Shown here: piece by piece, positions 43,694-50,764 of the stretch
How positions within the stretch are numbered: position 1 is the first letter of the stretch
How the letters are laid out: each line of letters starts with the position of its first letter
NCBI GenBank assembly: GCA_947456805.1
Contig: CANGTN010000012.1
Span: 1-50,764 of the forward strand
DNA length: 50,764 nucleotides
Direction: 5' to 3'
DNA from: Chitinophagaceae bacterium
GTDB lineage: Bacteria > Bacteroidota > Bacteroidia > Chitinophagales > Chitinophagaceae
Notes under the pieces: model-generated
Told to the model about the DNA's origin: nothing
Databases searched by the model: none
The model's input: only the letters and a program-made list of their open reading frames with translations
Translations under genes and position numbers: made by a program

Positions 43694-43709
43694 GTTGCGT
43701 CGCACACTT
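43694..43709 (+). repeat. Dispersed repeat, copy C
   Basis: Exact copy of GTTGCGTCGCACACTT, identical to 9892-9907, in the 101-base spacer between the panB stop and the kinase start. It is followed by TTGTACAA, a small palindrome. No inverted partner was found around this copy. Confidence 0.6.
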
Positions 43710-43738
43710 GTACAAAATAACACTATTCAGCAATACAA

Positions 43739-44554
43739 TCAATAACTCTCATTTTCATTTGGAAAATCATTGCATTTTATATCTTTTATATAATCTTTAA
43801 TTGCATTAGTTGCTTGTTCATGAATGTTTAAATATTGTCGTAAAAATCGTGGCTTAAACTCTGTATTAATTCCTAACATATCATGCATTACCAAAACTTG
43901 TCCATCACAATATTTTCCTGCACCAATGCCAATCGTTGGTATATGAATAAGTTCACTTACTTCTTTAGCCAAAGCTGAAGGTATTTTTTCTAAAACAACT
44001 GCAAAGCATCCTGCCTCTTGTAAAAATACAATATCACTTTTCAACTTTTCTGCTTCTGCTATTTCTTTTGCTCTTACTGTATACGTTCCAAATTTATAAA
44101 TGCTTTGTGGTGTTAAACCTAAATGCCCCATCACCGGAATTCCTGCTCCAACAATTTTTTTGATGCTTTCCAAAATTTCAATGCCACCTTCCATTTTTAC
44201 GGAATGTGCTCCAGTTTCTTTCATAATTCTTATTGCCGATGCCAATGCAACATCGCTATTACTTTGATACGTTCCAAAGGGCATATCAACCACTACCAAG
44301 CATCTTTCAATACCTCTTACTACACTTTGTGCATGATAAATCATTTGCTCAAGTGTAATAGGCAAAGTAGTTTCATGACCTGCCATTACATTGCTTGCAC
44401 TGTCACCAACCAATATCACATCAATTCCAGCCTGATCAATCATTTTTGCAAATGAATAGTCATAGGCAGTAAGCATAGAAATTTTTTCTCCATTAAATTT
44501 CATTTTCTGTAAAGTATTTGTTGTCACTTTTTTTACTTCTGAGTGTATAGACAT
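43739..44554 (-). CDS. panB: 3-methyl-2-oxobutanoate hydroxymethyltransferase
   Basis: 271 residues. First committed step of pantothenate synthesis: adds a hydroxymethyl group from methylenetetrahydrofolate to alpha-ketoisovalerate. Motifs are [34 protein letters not shown] (metal-binding Asp), [13 protein letters not shown] and [35 protein letters not shown] is near the C-terminus. It lies 26 bases after ppx, in a polyphosphate gene context, and apart from panC and panD, which are about 5 kb to the right. Confidence 0.95.
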   Translation of the reverse strand: MSIHSEVKKVTTNTLQKMKFNGEKISMLTAYDYSFAKMIDQAGIDVILVGDSASNVMAGHETTLPITLEQMIYHAQSVVRGIERCLVVVDMPFGTYQSNSDVALASAIRIMKETGAHSVKMEGGIEILESIKKIVGAGIPVMGHLGLTPQSIYKFGTYTVRAKEIAEAEKLKSDIVFLQEAGCFAVVLEKIPSALAKEVSELIHIPTIGIGAGKYCDGQVLVMHDMLGINTEFKPRFLRQYLNIHEQATNAIKDYIKDIKCNDFPNENESY

Positions 44555-44580
44555 TCTTCTGTTTTAATAGGTGTAAATTG

Positions 44581-45459
44581 TTATTTCACTTCTTCGTATA
44601 AGCTTTGAATCAATCCATCTGCAAGTCCAATTTTTGGCACATAAATATCTGTAATTTCTGCCCAACGCATTACGTTGATATAAATTTGCAAAGCGGGAAC
44701 AATAACATCTGCTCTATCTTCACGGAGTTTATATAATTTAATTCTGTCTTCAACTGACACAGCGGAAAGTTCTTTGTAATAATCTTTCAACAAATCAATG
44801 TTAAGTGGTTTGCCCTCTTTCTTTTTACTCAATGAAAAAACTTTGTTGATATTGCCACCACTGCCAATTGCAATGATTGGCAAACTGCTTTTTGTATTTT
44901 GTTTTAAATGATCTTTTAATTCATTCCAATTTTTTTCGGTTACTTGGTTTTTTAGTAAGCGAATAGTTCCGATATTAAAACTCTCTTTGTATTTTAAATT
45001 GCCTTCCGAAAAAAAAGTTAATTCTGTACTGCCACCACCAACATCAATGTATAAATAGGCATGGAGCTTGTCTAGGTTTTCAGCTATATGATTTTCATAA
45101 ATATAGTTTGCCTCTTCATCACCTGTTATGATTTTTATTTCAATATCCGTTTCTAATTTTATTTTTCTGATGATATCATTGCTATTTCCAGCATCTCTCA
45201 TTGCACTTGTTGCACAGGCTTTTATGTGTTGTACATTATATGCTTTCATTAAGTGGGCAAAAGCTTTCATGGTTTGTAAAATCATACCACGCTTTTCTTT
45301 TGAGATAATTCCTTTTTCAAAAACATCAAATCCTAATCTTAAAGGAACTCTAATCAGATTAAGTTTATTGAATTCAGGATTGCCAAATGAATCAAGTTTT
45401 ACTTCACTAATCAATAATCTTGCTGCGTTACTTCCTATATCAATAGCTGCTAATTTCAT
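44581..45459 (-). CDS. ppx: Exopolyphosphatase / pppGpp phosphatase family (Ppx/GppA)
   Basis: 292 residues. Actin-like ATPase fold with AAIDIGSNAARLLI (phosphate loop), LYIDVGGGSTELTFF and IAIGSGGNINKVFSL. Family members hydrolyse terminal phosphate from polyphosphate or pppGpp. The short length, without the C-terminal HD-like domain of the enterobacterial enzymes, is common in this phylum. It overlaps the ppk1 stop by 4 bases (ATGA), which favours polyphosphate as substrate. Start and stop overlap indicate translational coupling. Confidence 0.9.
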   Translation of the reverse strand: MKLAAIDIGSNAARLLISEVKLDSFGNPEFNKLNLIRVPLRLGFDVFEKGIISKEKRGMILQTMKAFAHLMKAYNVQHIKACATSAMRDAGNSNDIIRKIKLETDIEIKIITGDEEANYIYENHIAENLDKLHAYLYIDVGGGSTELTFFSEGNLKYKESFNIGTIRLLKNQVTEKNWNELKDHLKQNTKSSLPIIAIGSGGNINKVFSLSKKKEGKPLNIDLLKDYYKELSAVSVEDRIKLYKLREDRADVIVPALQIYINVMRWAEITDIYVPKIGLADGLIQSLYEEVK

Positions 45460-47537
45460 TTCGGTGGGTCAATAGTTTTTTGGTGCAGATATTGATATGT
45501 TTCAATCTGCGAACGGATCTTTTTATTCTTTGATAAAGGTACATAGTTATTCAAAAGTTCGTTGTCTAATACACGAGCTTTTACATTGTCTCTTAATTGT
45601 ATGTGGATAATATCTTTTAATTCTTCACCAATTTTTTTATCTAAAATTGGCAAAGCTGCTTCAACCCTATGATCCAAATTTCTCACCATCCAGTCTGCTG
45701 ATGAAATAAATATTTTTTCATTTCCTCCATTATGAAAAATTAAAACTCTTGCATGTTCTAAATACTCATCAACAATACTAATAGATTGAGGTGTTTTTTT
45801 AAATTTTTTATTGTCCATCATTGCACAAAAAATTCCTCTTACAATTAATTTTATTTCAACTCCGGCAGTTGCTGCTTCATATAATTTATTGATAAAATGA
45901 ACATCACTTAAAGAGTTCATTTTAAGTATGATACTTGCAGGTTTTTTAGCGATGGCATTTTTTATTTCTTTATTAATCAGTATGTCCAATTGCTTACGCA
46001 TGTTTGTTGGACAAACCAATAATGTTTTACATTGTTGTAATTGAGCAATCCCAGTTTTCCAATGTTCTAAATATCGAAATATTCTGTTGATATCTGCCAT
46101 TACATTTCTGTTACTTGTAAGCAAACAATGGTCTCCATATACTTTTGCAGTTTTTTCATTTAAATTTCCAGTACTTACAAAACCATATTGTATTGTTTTA
46201 TTTTTTACTCTTTTTTTGATGATACATAATTTTGCATGTATTTTCAATTTAGGCACACCCAGCAATACTTTTACACCTTCTTCCTCTAAAATTCTTTTCC
46301 ATTCAATGTTTGCCTCTTCGTCAAATCTTGCTTTTAGTTCAAGCATCACAACTACTTCTTTTCCATTTCGTGCTGCATTGATCAACGCATTGATAACCTT
46401 TGAATTAGTTGCCAATCTGTAAGCAGTTACTTTGATACTGTTAACATCAGGATCCATTGCTGCCTCTCTCAATAAATCTATTATTGCATTGAAAGAATGA
46501 TATGGAAAGTGTAACATCACATCATGCTTGTTAATGATGTCTGTAACCCTTGAAGCACCTGCTAATGCTGGATGTAAAAAAGAAGTATTCCTTAAGCTTT
46601 TGTCTGAAAACACATCAGGAAAATCCATGAAATGTCGGAAATTGTGAATACGACCACCGGGAATAATATTGCTTTTTCTATTTAAGTTTAATCGTCTAAT
46701 CAAGTACTCTAATAAACCTGCATCCATTTCTTTGTCATAAACAAAACGAACAGGCTTTCCTTTTCTTCTATTCTTTAAACCCTTCTCAATTTTTTCAACA
46801 AATGTGGTAGATAAATCATTATCAATATCTATCTCTGCATCTTTAGTTACTTTAAAAATATGTGCATCAAAATGATCATATTCGAAGTAAGAAAAAATGT
46901 GTGGCAAATTGAAACGGATCACATCTTCCAGCAACATAATATGCTGTTCGCCTGCTTTTGATGGCAGTATAATAAATCTTCCAATTGCTTTTGCAGGCAC
47001 TTCAATCAAAGCATACTTTTGCTGATAAGCTGATTTTTTTTTTCGCATTACCACCCCTAAAAAAATACTTTTATCTCTTAAATAAGGAAGTTGAGGTAAG
47101 CTTTCAATCATCAGTGGAATTACATTGCCACGAACTTGTTCATCAAAAAAATTCTTTACAAAAAGTTGTTGGTCTTTTGTCAAATGATTTTCATCAACTA
47201 AAAAAATTTTTTCTTTCTTTAATTCTTTTAGAATACCATTCCAAATTCTATTAAACTCATTTTGTTGTTGTAAAACAATCATTTGTATTTGATCCAAAAT
47301 AGCTTGCGGCTTTTCTTCCATGTGCATATTGGCTCGTTTGCGTTTTTCAGCAAACTCAACCATACGTTTTAATGTTGCTACACGTACACGGAAAAACTCA
47401 TCACTATTGTTTGAAAAAATGCCTAAAAATCGAATGCGTTCTTTTAAAGGAACTTTGGGGTCGTTGGCTTCTTGTAGTACTCTTGCATTAAAACTAAGCC
47501 AGCTAATATCTCTTTGTATAAATTGTTTTTTAACCAT
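45456..47537 (-). CDS. ppk1: Polyphosphate kinase 1
   Basis: 693 residues. It makes inorganic polyphosphate from ATP reversibly, on a membrane-associated enzyme. N domain: FIQRDISWLSFNARVLQEA, ERIRFLGIFSNNSDEFFRVRV. Middle: LLHFPYHSFN-like MLHFPYHSFNAIIDLLREAA and IKVTAYRLA. C1/C2 phospholipase-D-like domains: His434 in KLKIHAKL, the residue expected to be phosphorylated, STGNLNEKTAKVYGDH, and His595 in EYLEHARV. ISSADWMVRNLDHRVEAALPI follows. The protein has full length. It is the first gene of a run continuing with ppx and panB. Confidence 0.96.
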   Translation of the reverse strand: MVKKQFIQRDISWLSFNARVLQEANDPKVPLKERIRFLGIFSNNSDEFFRVRVATLKRMVEFAEKRKRANMHMEEKPQAILDQIQMIVLQQQNEFNRIWNGILKELKKEKIFLVDENHLTKDQQLFVKNFFDEQVRGNVIPLMIESLPQLPYLRDKSIFLGVVMRKKKSAYQQKYALIEVPAKAIGRFIILPSKAGEQHIMLLEDVIRFNLPHIFSYFEYDHFDAHIFKVTKDAEIDIDNDLSTTFVEKIEKGLKNRRKGKPVRFVYDKEMDAGLLEYLIRRLNLNRKSNIIPGGRIHNFRHFMDFPDVFSDKSLRNTSFLHPALAGASRVTDIINKHDVMLHFPYHSFNAIIDLLREAAMDPDVNSIKVTAYRLATNSKVINALINAARNGKEVVVMLELKARFDEEANIEWKRILEEEGVKVLLGVPKLKIHAKLCIIKKRVKNKTIQYGFVSTGNLNEKTAKVYGDHCLLTSNRNVMADINRIFRYLEHWKTGIAQLQQCKTLLVCPTNMRKQLDILINKEIKNAIAKKPASIILKMNSLSDVHFINKLYEAATAGVEIKLIVRGIFCAMMDNKKFKKTPQSISIVDEYLEHARVLIFHNGGNEKIFISSADWMVRNLDHRVEAALPILDKKIGEELKDIIHIQLRDNVKARVLDNELLNNYVPLSKNKKIRSQIETYQYLHQKTIDPPK

Positions 47538-47665
47538 TTGTAATAGTCGTTGTAACTTAAAAATAAGGAGGAAGAATCTTGGTAAGTATTAATTTTTTGT
47601 AAATGATGACAACTGATCTAACACCAGTTTTTGACCTGTTAATGCAACAGTAATTTACGCACTAA

Positions 47666-48154
47666 TTAACTTTTAAATTTTTCAATTATTGCTGTTGTAG
47701 AAAATCCTTCAACAATCGGATTAATAACAACTTTACCCCCATTTGCTATTACTTCTTTTGCACCAACAATTTCCTCTATCGTGTAATCACCACCTTTCAC
47801 TAGTACATCCGGTAAAATAGCTGTAATTAACTGAAGCGGAGTGTCTTCATTAAAAATAACTACTGCATCTGTAACTAACAAACTGGCAAGCAATAAACTT
47901 CTGCTCTGCTCATGATTAATTGGTCGTTCATCCCCCTTTAATCTTTTGATACTTAAATCACTATTTACTCCTACAATCAAATAATCGGCACATTTTGCAG
48001 CTTGTGATAATGAGAAAATATGGCCTTCATGCAAAATATCGAAACATCCATTCGTAAATGCAACAGTTTTTCCTAAAATCCTCCAGCTTGCAACCTGTTT
48101 TATGAGTGTTGGTAAATTAAATATTTTATGTTGTATCGATTCGGTTTGTTTCAT
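47666..48154 (-). CDS. rfaE2: D-glycero-beta-D-manno-heptose 1-phosphate adenylyltransferase (HldE domain II type)
   Basis: 162 residues, a free-standing cytidylyltransferase-like domain. The nucleotide site is FTNGCFDILHEGH with HEGH at 42-45. LIVGVNSDLSIKRLKGDERPINHEQSR and VLVKGGDYTIEEIVGA follow, and ISTTAII-like FSTTAIIEKFKS ends the protein. It matches the C-terminal half of HldE/RfaE, which makes ADP-heptose. The N-terminal ribokinase-like half is absent, and no PfkB-type kinase is in the window. It is separated from the gmhA group by panB, ppx and ppk1. Confidence 0.9.
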   Translation of the reverse strand: MKQTESIQHKIFNLPTLIKQVASWRILGKTVAFTNGCFDILHEGHIFSLSQAAKCADYLIVGVNSDLSIKRLKGDERPINHEQSRSLLLASLLVTDAVVIFNEDTPLQLITAILPDVLVKGGDYTIEEIVGAKEVIANGGKVVINPIVEGFSTTAIIEKFKS

Positions 48155-48243
48155 TAGATAGTTAATTTTAGATTCGCATCAATATCGTAAAATAAAAATA
48201 GCTGCCTTTAATTTAATAAGTAGTATTTGTTTGAATGTTGGAT

Positions 48244-49290
48244 CTATTTGATATTTCTAAGCTGCAAAATATTTTTATACTTCTTATTATACCAAGGTAA
48301 AAGTATGGTACAAATTAATCCAACAAAAAGTACAATCATACATTGTGCGGCCCATTGCAAAGTGCCATTTGCATAACCGATAGAATTTTCAATACTTGGC
48401 TCTTGTAATTCAAGCACTTTCGCAATTAAAAAAGCATATGCTCCAATTCCACCCGGAGTAATAATCATTCCAATACTGGCAAAAGCAAGACAACTGATTG
48501 CTTGCGTAATACCCAATCCCACTGTTCCTTGCGTAGCATAAAATCCTACCCATGTTCCTATTAAATACAAACTCCAAATACTTGCAGAGTAGAGGAAAAA
48601 TAGTTTTTTTTGTTTCAATTTTCTTGCAGTGATTAACCCTTCCCAAACACCAAGAAATATTCTTTTTATGTTTTTAAAAAATTGTTGCAAACGTTTATTA
48701 ACTGCAAAATATACAATTACGAAAATTGCCAAAATTGCTATTGTGATTAAGATGATTTTTTTAGTTTGGCTCATCGGCTGATTAGGACTTCCAGCCATCA
48801 TTTGTTGTACTTGTTTAAAGCTTGTAAAAACAACATCAAATTGAAAAATGATTGCCAATAAAAAAATGATTCCCAGACTCAAAACATCAAAAGCCCTTTC
48901 TGCAACTATTGTTCCTACAATTTTTTCAACAGGAATTTTTTCATATTTAGAAAGTATGGTACACTTTAAAACTTCACCCAATCTTGGTACAGCCATATTG
49001 GCTAAATAGCCAATCATCACGGAAAAAAAAGTATTCGCAAAACTTGGCTGATAGCCCATTGGTTCTAGTAAAATTCTCCAACGAAGACTTCTTAGAATAT
49101 GGCTTAAACTTAAAATAAAAAAAACGGGAATTATGAGCCAATAATTAGCATTAGCAATTGACTGTATAAATGCATTCCATTCTTTGGGGTTGCCTTGTAG
49201 AGAGTGTATGCTAAGCCACACCAAGAAAATACCTAGTCCAAAAAAGAATGCATATTTTATGAAACTGACTAGTTTTTTATTCATACCCAT
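48244..49290 (-). CDS. Flippase-like integral membrane protein (lysylphosphatidylglycerol synthase TM/UPF0104 type)
   Basis: 348 residues with about eight hydrophobic segments (for example FIKYAFFFGLGIFLVWLSI, YWLIIPVFFILSLSHILRSLRW, IFLLAIIFQF, KIILITIAILAIFVIVYFAV, LFFLYSASIWSLYLIGTWVGF). The segment RWRILLEPMGYQPSFANTFFSVMIGYLANMAVPRLGEVLKC and the later ITPGGIGAYAF are typical of this family. In some bacteria the domain flips lysyl-PG or other lipids, but no lipid synthase domain is attached here. The substrate is unknown. It lies 33 bases after panD. Confidence 0.85.
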   Translation of the reverse strand: MGMNKKLVSFIKYAFFFGLGIFLVWLSIHSLQGNPKEWNAFIQSIANANYWLIIPVFFILSLSHILRSLRWRILLEPMGYQPSFANTFFSVMIGYLANMAVPRLGEVLKCTILSKYEKIPVEKIVGTIVAERAFDVLSLGIIFLLAIIFQFDVVFTSFKQVQQMMAGSPNQPMSQTKKIILITIAILAIFVIVYFAVNKRLQQFFKNIKRIFLGVWEGLITARKLKQKKLFFLYSASIWSLYLIGTWVGFYATQGTVGLGITQAISCLAFASIGMIITPGGIGAYAFLIAKVLELQEPSIENSIGYANGTLQWAAQCMIVLFVGLICTILLPWYNKKYKNILQLRNIK

Positions 49291-49323
49291 TTATTCTGTG
49301 CAAGTTAACGAAGCATAAGTAAT

Positions 49324-49668
49324 TTAAAGCTTATTTAATTCATTTGGAAATATGATGTATGGTTTGAAGTTTTTGGCTTCATCAAAATCCATTGTTGCAT
49401 AAGAAATTATAATAACAACATCTTCAACGGCTGCCTTTCGAGCAGCGGGTCCGTTTAAACAAATTACACCACTATTTGCTTGTCCTTTAATAACGTAAGT
49501 TTCCAATCGTTCGCCATTGTTTACGTTTACAACCTGAACTTTTTCATTTTCAATCAAATTTGAAGCGATCATAAGGGTTTCATCTATTGTAATGCTGCCC
49601 ACATAATTTATATTTGCTTCTGTGATAGTTGCCCTGTGAATTTTAGATTTTAATATTTGTATTTGCAT
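49324..49668 (-). CDS. panD: Aspartate 1-decarboxylase (precursor)
   Basis: 114 residues. It makes beta-alanine from Asp for pantothenate. The self-processing site YVGSIT has Gly24-Ser25, which becomes the pyruvoyl group. [18 protein letters not shown] precedes it, and NGAA-type [21 protein letters not shown] follows. The length equals the family standard. It lies downstream of panC with a gap of 79 bases. Confidence 0.96.
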   Translation of the reverse strand: MQIQILKSKIHRATITEANINYVGSITIDETLMIASNLIENEKVQVVNVNNGERLETYVIKGQANSGVICLNGPAARKAAVEDVVIIISYATMDFDEAKNFKPYIIFPNELNKL

Positions 49669-49747
49669 AAAAGATTCTTAAAATTAATTTGCGCCAAAGC
49701 TATCTTTCCAATCATTATCGCCCTAAATAAATTGTATTAAAGTTTTT

Positions 49748-50602
49748 TTAATTTAATTGCATGTTATCTATTAACCTCACTCCATTTAAAAATGCTGCAA
49801 TCAAAACCACAAGTTTTTGACTTGAATTCGTATTTTGAACTTCTTGCAAATTTGTTGCGTTACAAATTTTAATATAATCTACTTTTTCAAATGCATGATT
49901 TTGAAGTAATTCGGTTGCTTCTTTTTCTAATGTATCAAAACTTTTTTTGTTGAGATACTTTTTAATATGCATCATTGCCTTAAAAATAGCAGTGGCATTT
50001 TCTTTTTCAGCTTCATTCAACCTTGCATTTCTGCTACTCATAGCAAGTCCTGTTTTTTCTCTGATTGTTGGGATAATTTCTAATTTAATCGCTCCTTTTT
50101 TATCCATTAATTCAATTAACTTTTTAATCACCATACATTGCTGATAATCTTTTTGTCCTAGAAAAAGTTGATTTGGATTAATAATACTTAATAGTTTTTC
50201 TACAATTTGGCAAACTCCCTGAAAATGATTTGGTCTATATTCTCCTTCTAATATATTTTCTAAATAATCTAAATTATATTGTTTGCTTATTAATATTCCA
50301 TCGGGATACATTTCTTTAACATCTGGAAGAAACAAGATGTTACAACCTGCAAGTTCCAACTGGTAAATATCTTGTGTAATCGTATTTGGATACTTATTAT
50401 AGTCTTCCTGATTATTAAATTGAGTTGGATTAACAAAAATGCTACAAACAGTACAATCATTTTGGCTATTACTGGCACGAATTAATGAAAGATGACCTTC
50501 ATGTAAAGCCCCCATTGTAGGGACAAATCCGATTGTTTGCTGCTTTTGGTTGATCGGAATAAGTTGCTGTTGCAAACTCGTTATTGTTTTACAAATAATC
50601 AT
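49748..50602 (-). CDS. panC: Pantothenate synthetase
   Basis: 284 residues. ATP-dependent ligation of pantoate and beta-alanine. It has FVPTMGALHEGHLSLI with the nucleotide motif HEGH (34-37), SIFVNPTQFNNQEDYNKYP, FLGQKDYQQCMVIKKL and GLAMSSRNARL. It is the first gene of a minus-strand run with panD. It is divergent from the glycogen synthase gene with 104 bases between starts. Confidence 0.97.
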   Translation of the reverse strand: MIICKTITSLQQQLIPINQKQQTIGFVPTMGALHEGHLSLIRASNSQNDCTVCSIFVNPTQFNNQEDYNKYPNTITQDIYQLELAGCNILFLPDVKEMYPDGILISKQYNLDYLENILEGEYRPNHFQGVCQIVEKLLSIINPNQLFLGQKDYQQCMVIKKLIELMDKKGAIKLEIIPTIREKTGLAMSSRNARLNEAEKENATAIFKAMMHIKKYLNKKSFDTLEKEATELLQNHAFEKVDYIKICNATNLQEVQNTNSSQKLVVLIAAFLNGVRLIDNMQLN

Positions 50603-50639
50603 AATGTCATGGGTGTTTTATGCTTTAATTAGGGAGTAA

Positions 50640-50669
50640 TTGATTTTAAGCTTAAAATGTTTACTTTTG
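50640..50669 (+). promoter_or_regulatory. Promoter of the glycogen synthase gene (TTG-N19-TACTTTTG)
   Basis: TTG at 50640-50642 and TACTTTTG at 50662-50669, spacing 19, match the Bacteroidota consensus TTG-N19-TAnnTTTG exactly. The leader to the ATG at 50707 would be about 30 bases. Confidence 0.75.
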
Positions 50670-50706
50670 CAAACTAATTAATGCATCTCTAAAACTGACT
50701 AACCTG

Positions 50707-50764
50707 ATGTCAAAGAAAAGAATTTTATTTATAGCCACCGAAATGTCACCTTATTTAGAGTTGA
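50707..50764 (+). CDS. Probable glycogen/starch synthase, 5' end only
   Basis: The first 19 codons read MSKKRILFIATEMSPYLEL and run off the window. This is the usual N-terminus of GT5 glycogen/starch synthases in Bacteroidota, where the ADP-glucose-binding loop follows shortly. The gene is divergent from panC, also a common arrangement. Only 19 residues are visible, so the family call is moderate. Confidence 0.6.
   Translation, partial: MSKKRILFIATEMSPYLEL

Noticed and set aside
49855-49862. Partial match to the dispersed repeat inside panC (GTTGCGTT)
   Set aside because: Only the first seven bases agree and it lies in conserved coding sequence.
1-50764. CRISPR array or insertion sequence
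   Set aside because: No regularly spaced repeats and no transposase motif were noticed on either strand.

Overview
The window looks like a chromosomal segment of an AT-rich member of the Bacteroidota, most likely close to the Chitinophagaceae. Supporting signs are a type IX secretion C-terminal tail on a large secreted protein, TonB receptors with carboxypeptidase-like N-terminal domains, Bacteroidota-specific families (DUF5689, DUF4835, DUF4296, the Bacteroidota-type omega subunit), -7 boxes of the form TAnnTTTG, and few Shine-Dalgarno sequences. Assignments come from reading the sequence and from family knowledge; no database search was run.

Layout. 1-200: 3' part of a 5S rRNA, its terminator and a perfect 22-bp inverted repeat. 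304-2655: TonB-dependent receptor. 2781-3449: ispD. 3465-9815: four genes on the minus strand (Gfo/Idh oxidoreductase, WcaJ-type sugar transferase, M1 metallopeptidase with a probable beta-barrel tail, FemAB-like acyltransferase), probably one envelope or polysaccharide operon. 10236-10309: tRNA-Asp. 10873-17194: accessory region with a putative regulator divergent from a T9SS-secreted glycine-rich protein, a second surface protein of the VGIGT type, and a decayed Peptidase_S74-like tail next to a G+C-richer stretch. 17246-22918: arginyl/leucyl-tRNA-protein transferase homologue, alpha/beta hydrolase, sulfatase, proline dehydrogenase and a secreted endonuclease/exonuclease/phosphatase. 23057-27001: TonB receptor plus DUF5689 lipoprotein, divergent from the nuclease. 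27287-31959: htpG, recJ and a polyprenyl diphosphate synthase.

32145-37498 holds an OmpA protein, bamD, the omega subunit, coaBC, DUF4835 and DUF4296. 37523-40237 holds both subunits of a 3-oxoacid CoA-transferase, a Rieske protein on the other strand, and truB. 40333-50602 is almost entirely minus strand: a secreted protein of unknown function, three heptose genes (gmhB-like, gmhA, hddA-like), panB, ppx, ppk1, an rfaE2-type adenylyltransferase, a flippase-like membrane protein, panD and panC. The window ends in the first codons of a probable glycogen/starch synthase.

How genes work together: panB, panC, panD and coaBC cover most of the path to 4'-phosphopantetheine. gmhA, hddA-like, gmhB-like and rfaE2 make an unusual mixed nucleotide-heptose set. 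ppk1 and ppx overlap by four bases and make and degrade polyphosphate. The nuclease, TonB receptor and DUF5689 lipoprotein may handle extracellular nucleic acid or another phosphate-containing substrate. No transposase, integrase, CRISPR array or clear prophage was seen. The less ordinary observations are a 16-base motif dispersed in three intergenic regions, the mosaic or decayed surface-protein region, and the mixed heptose pathway.
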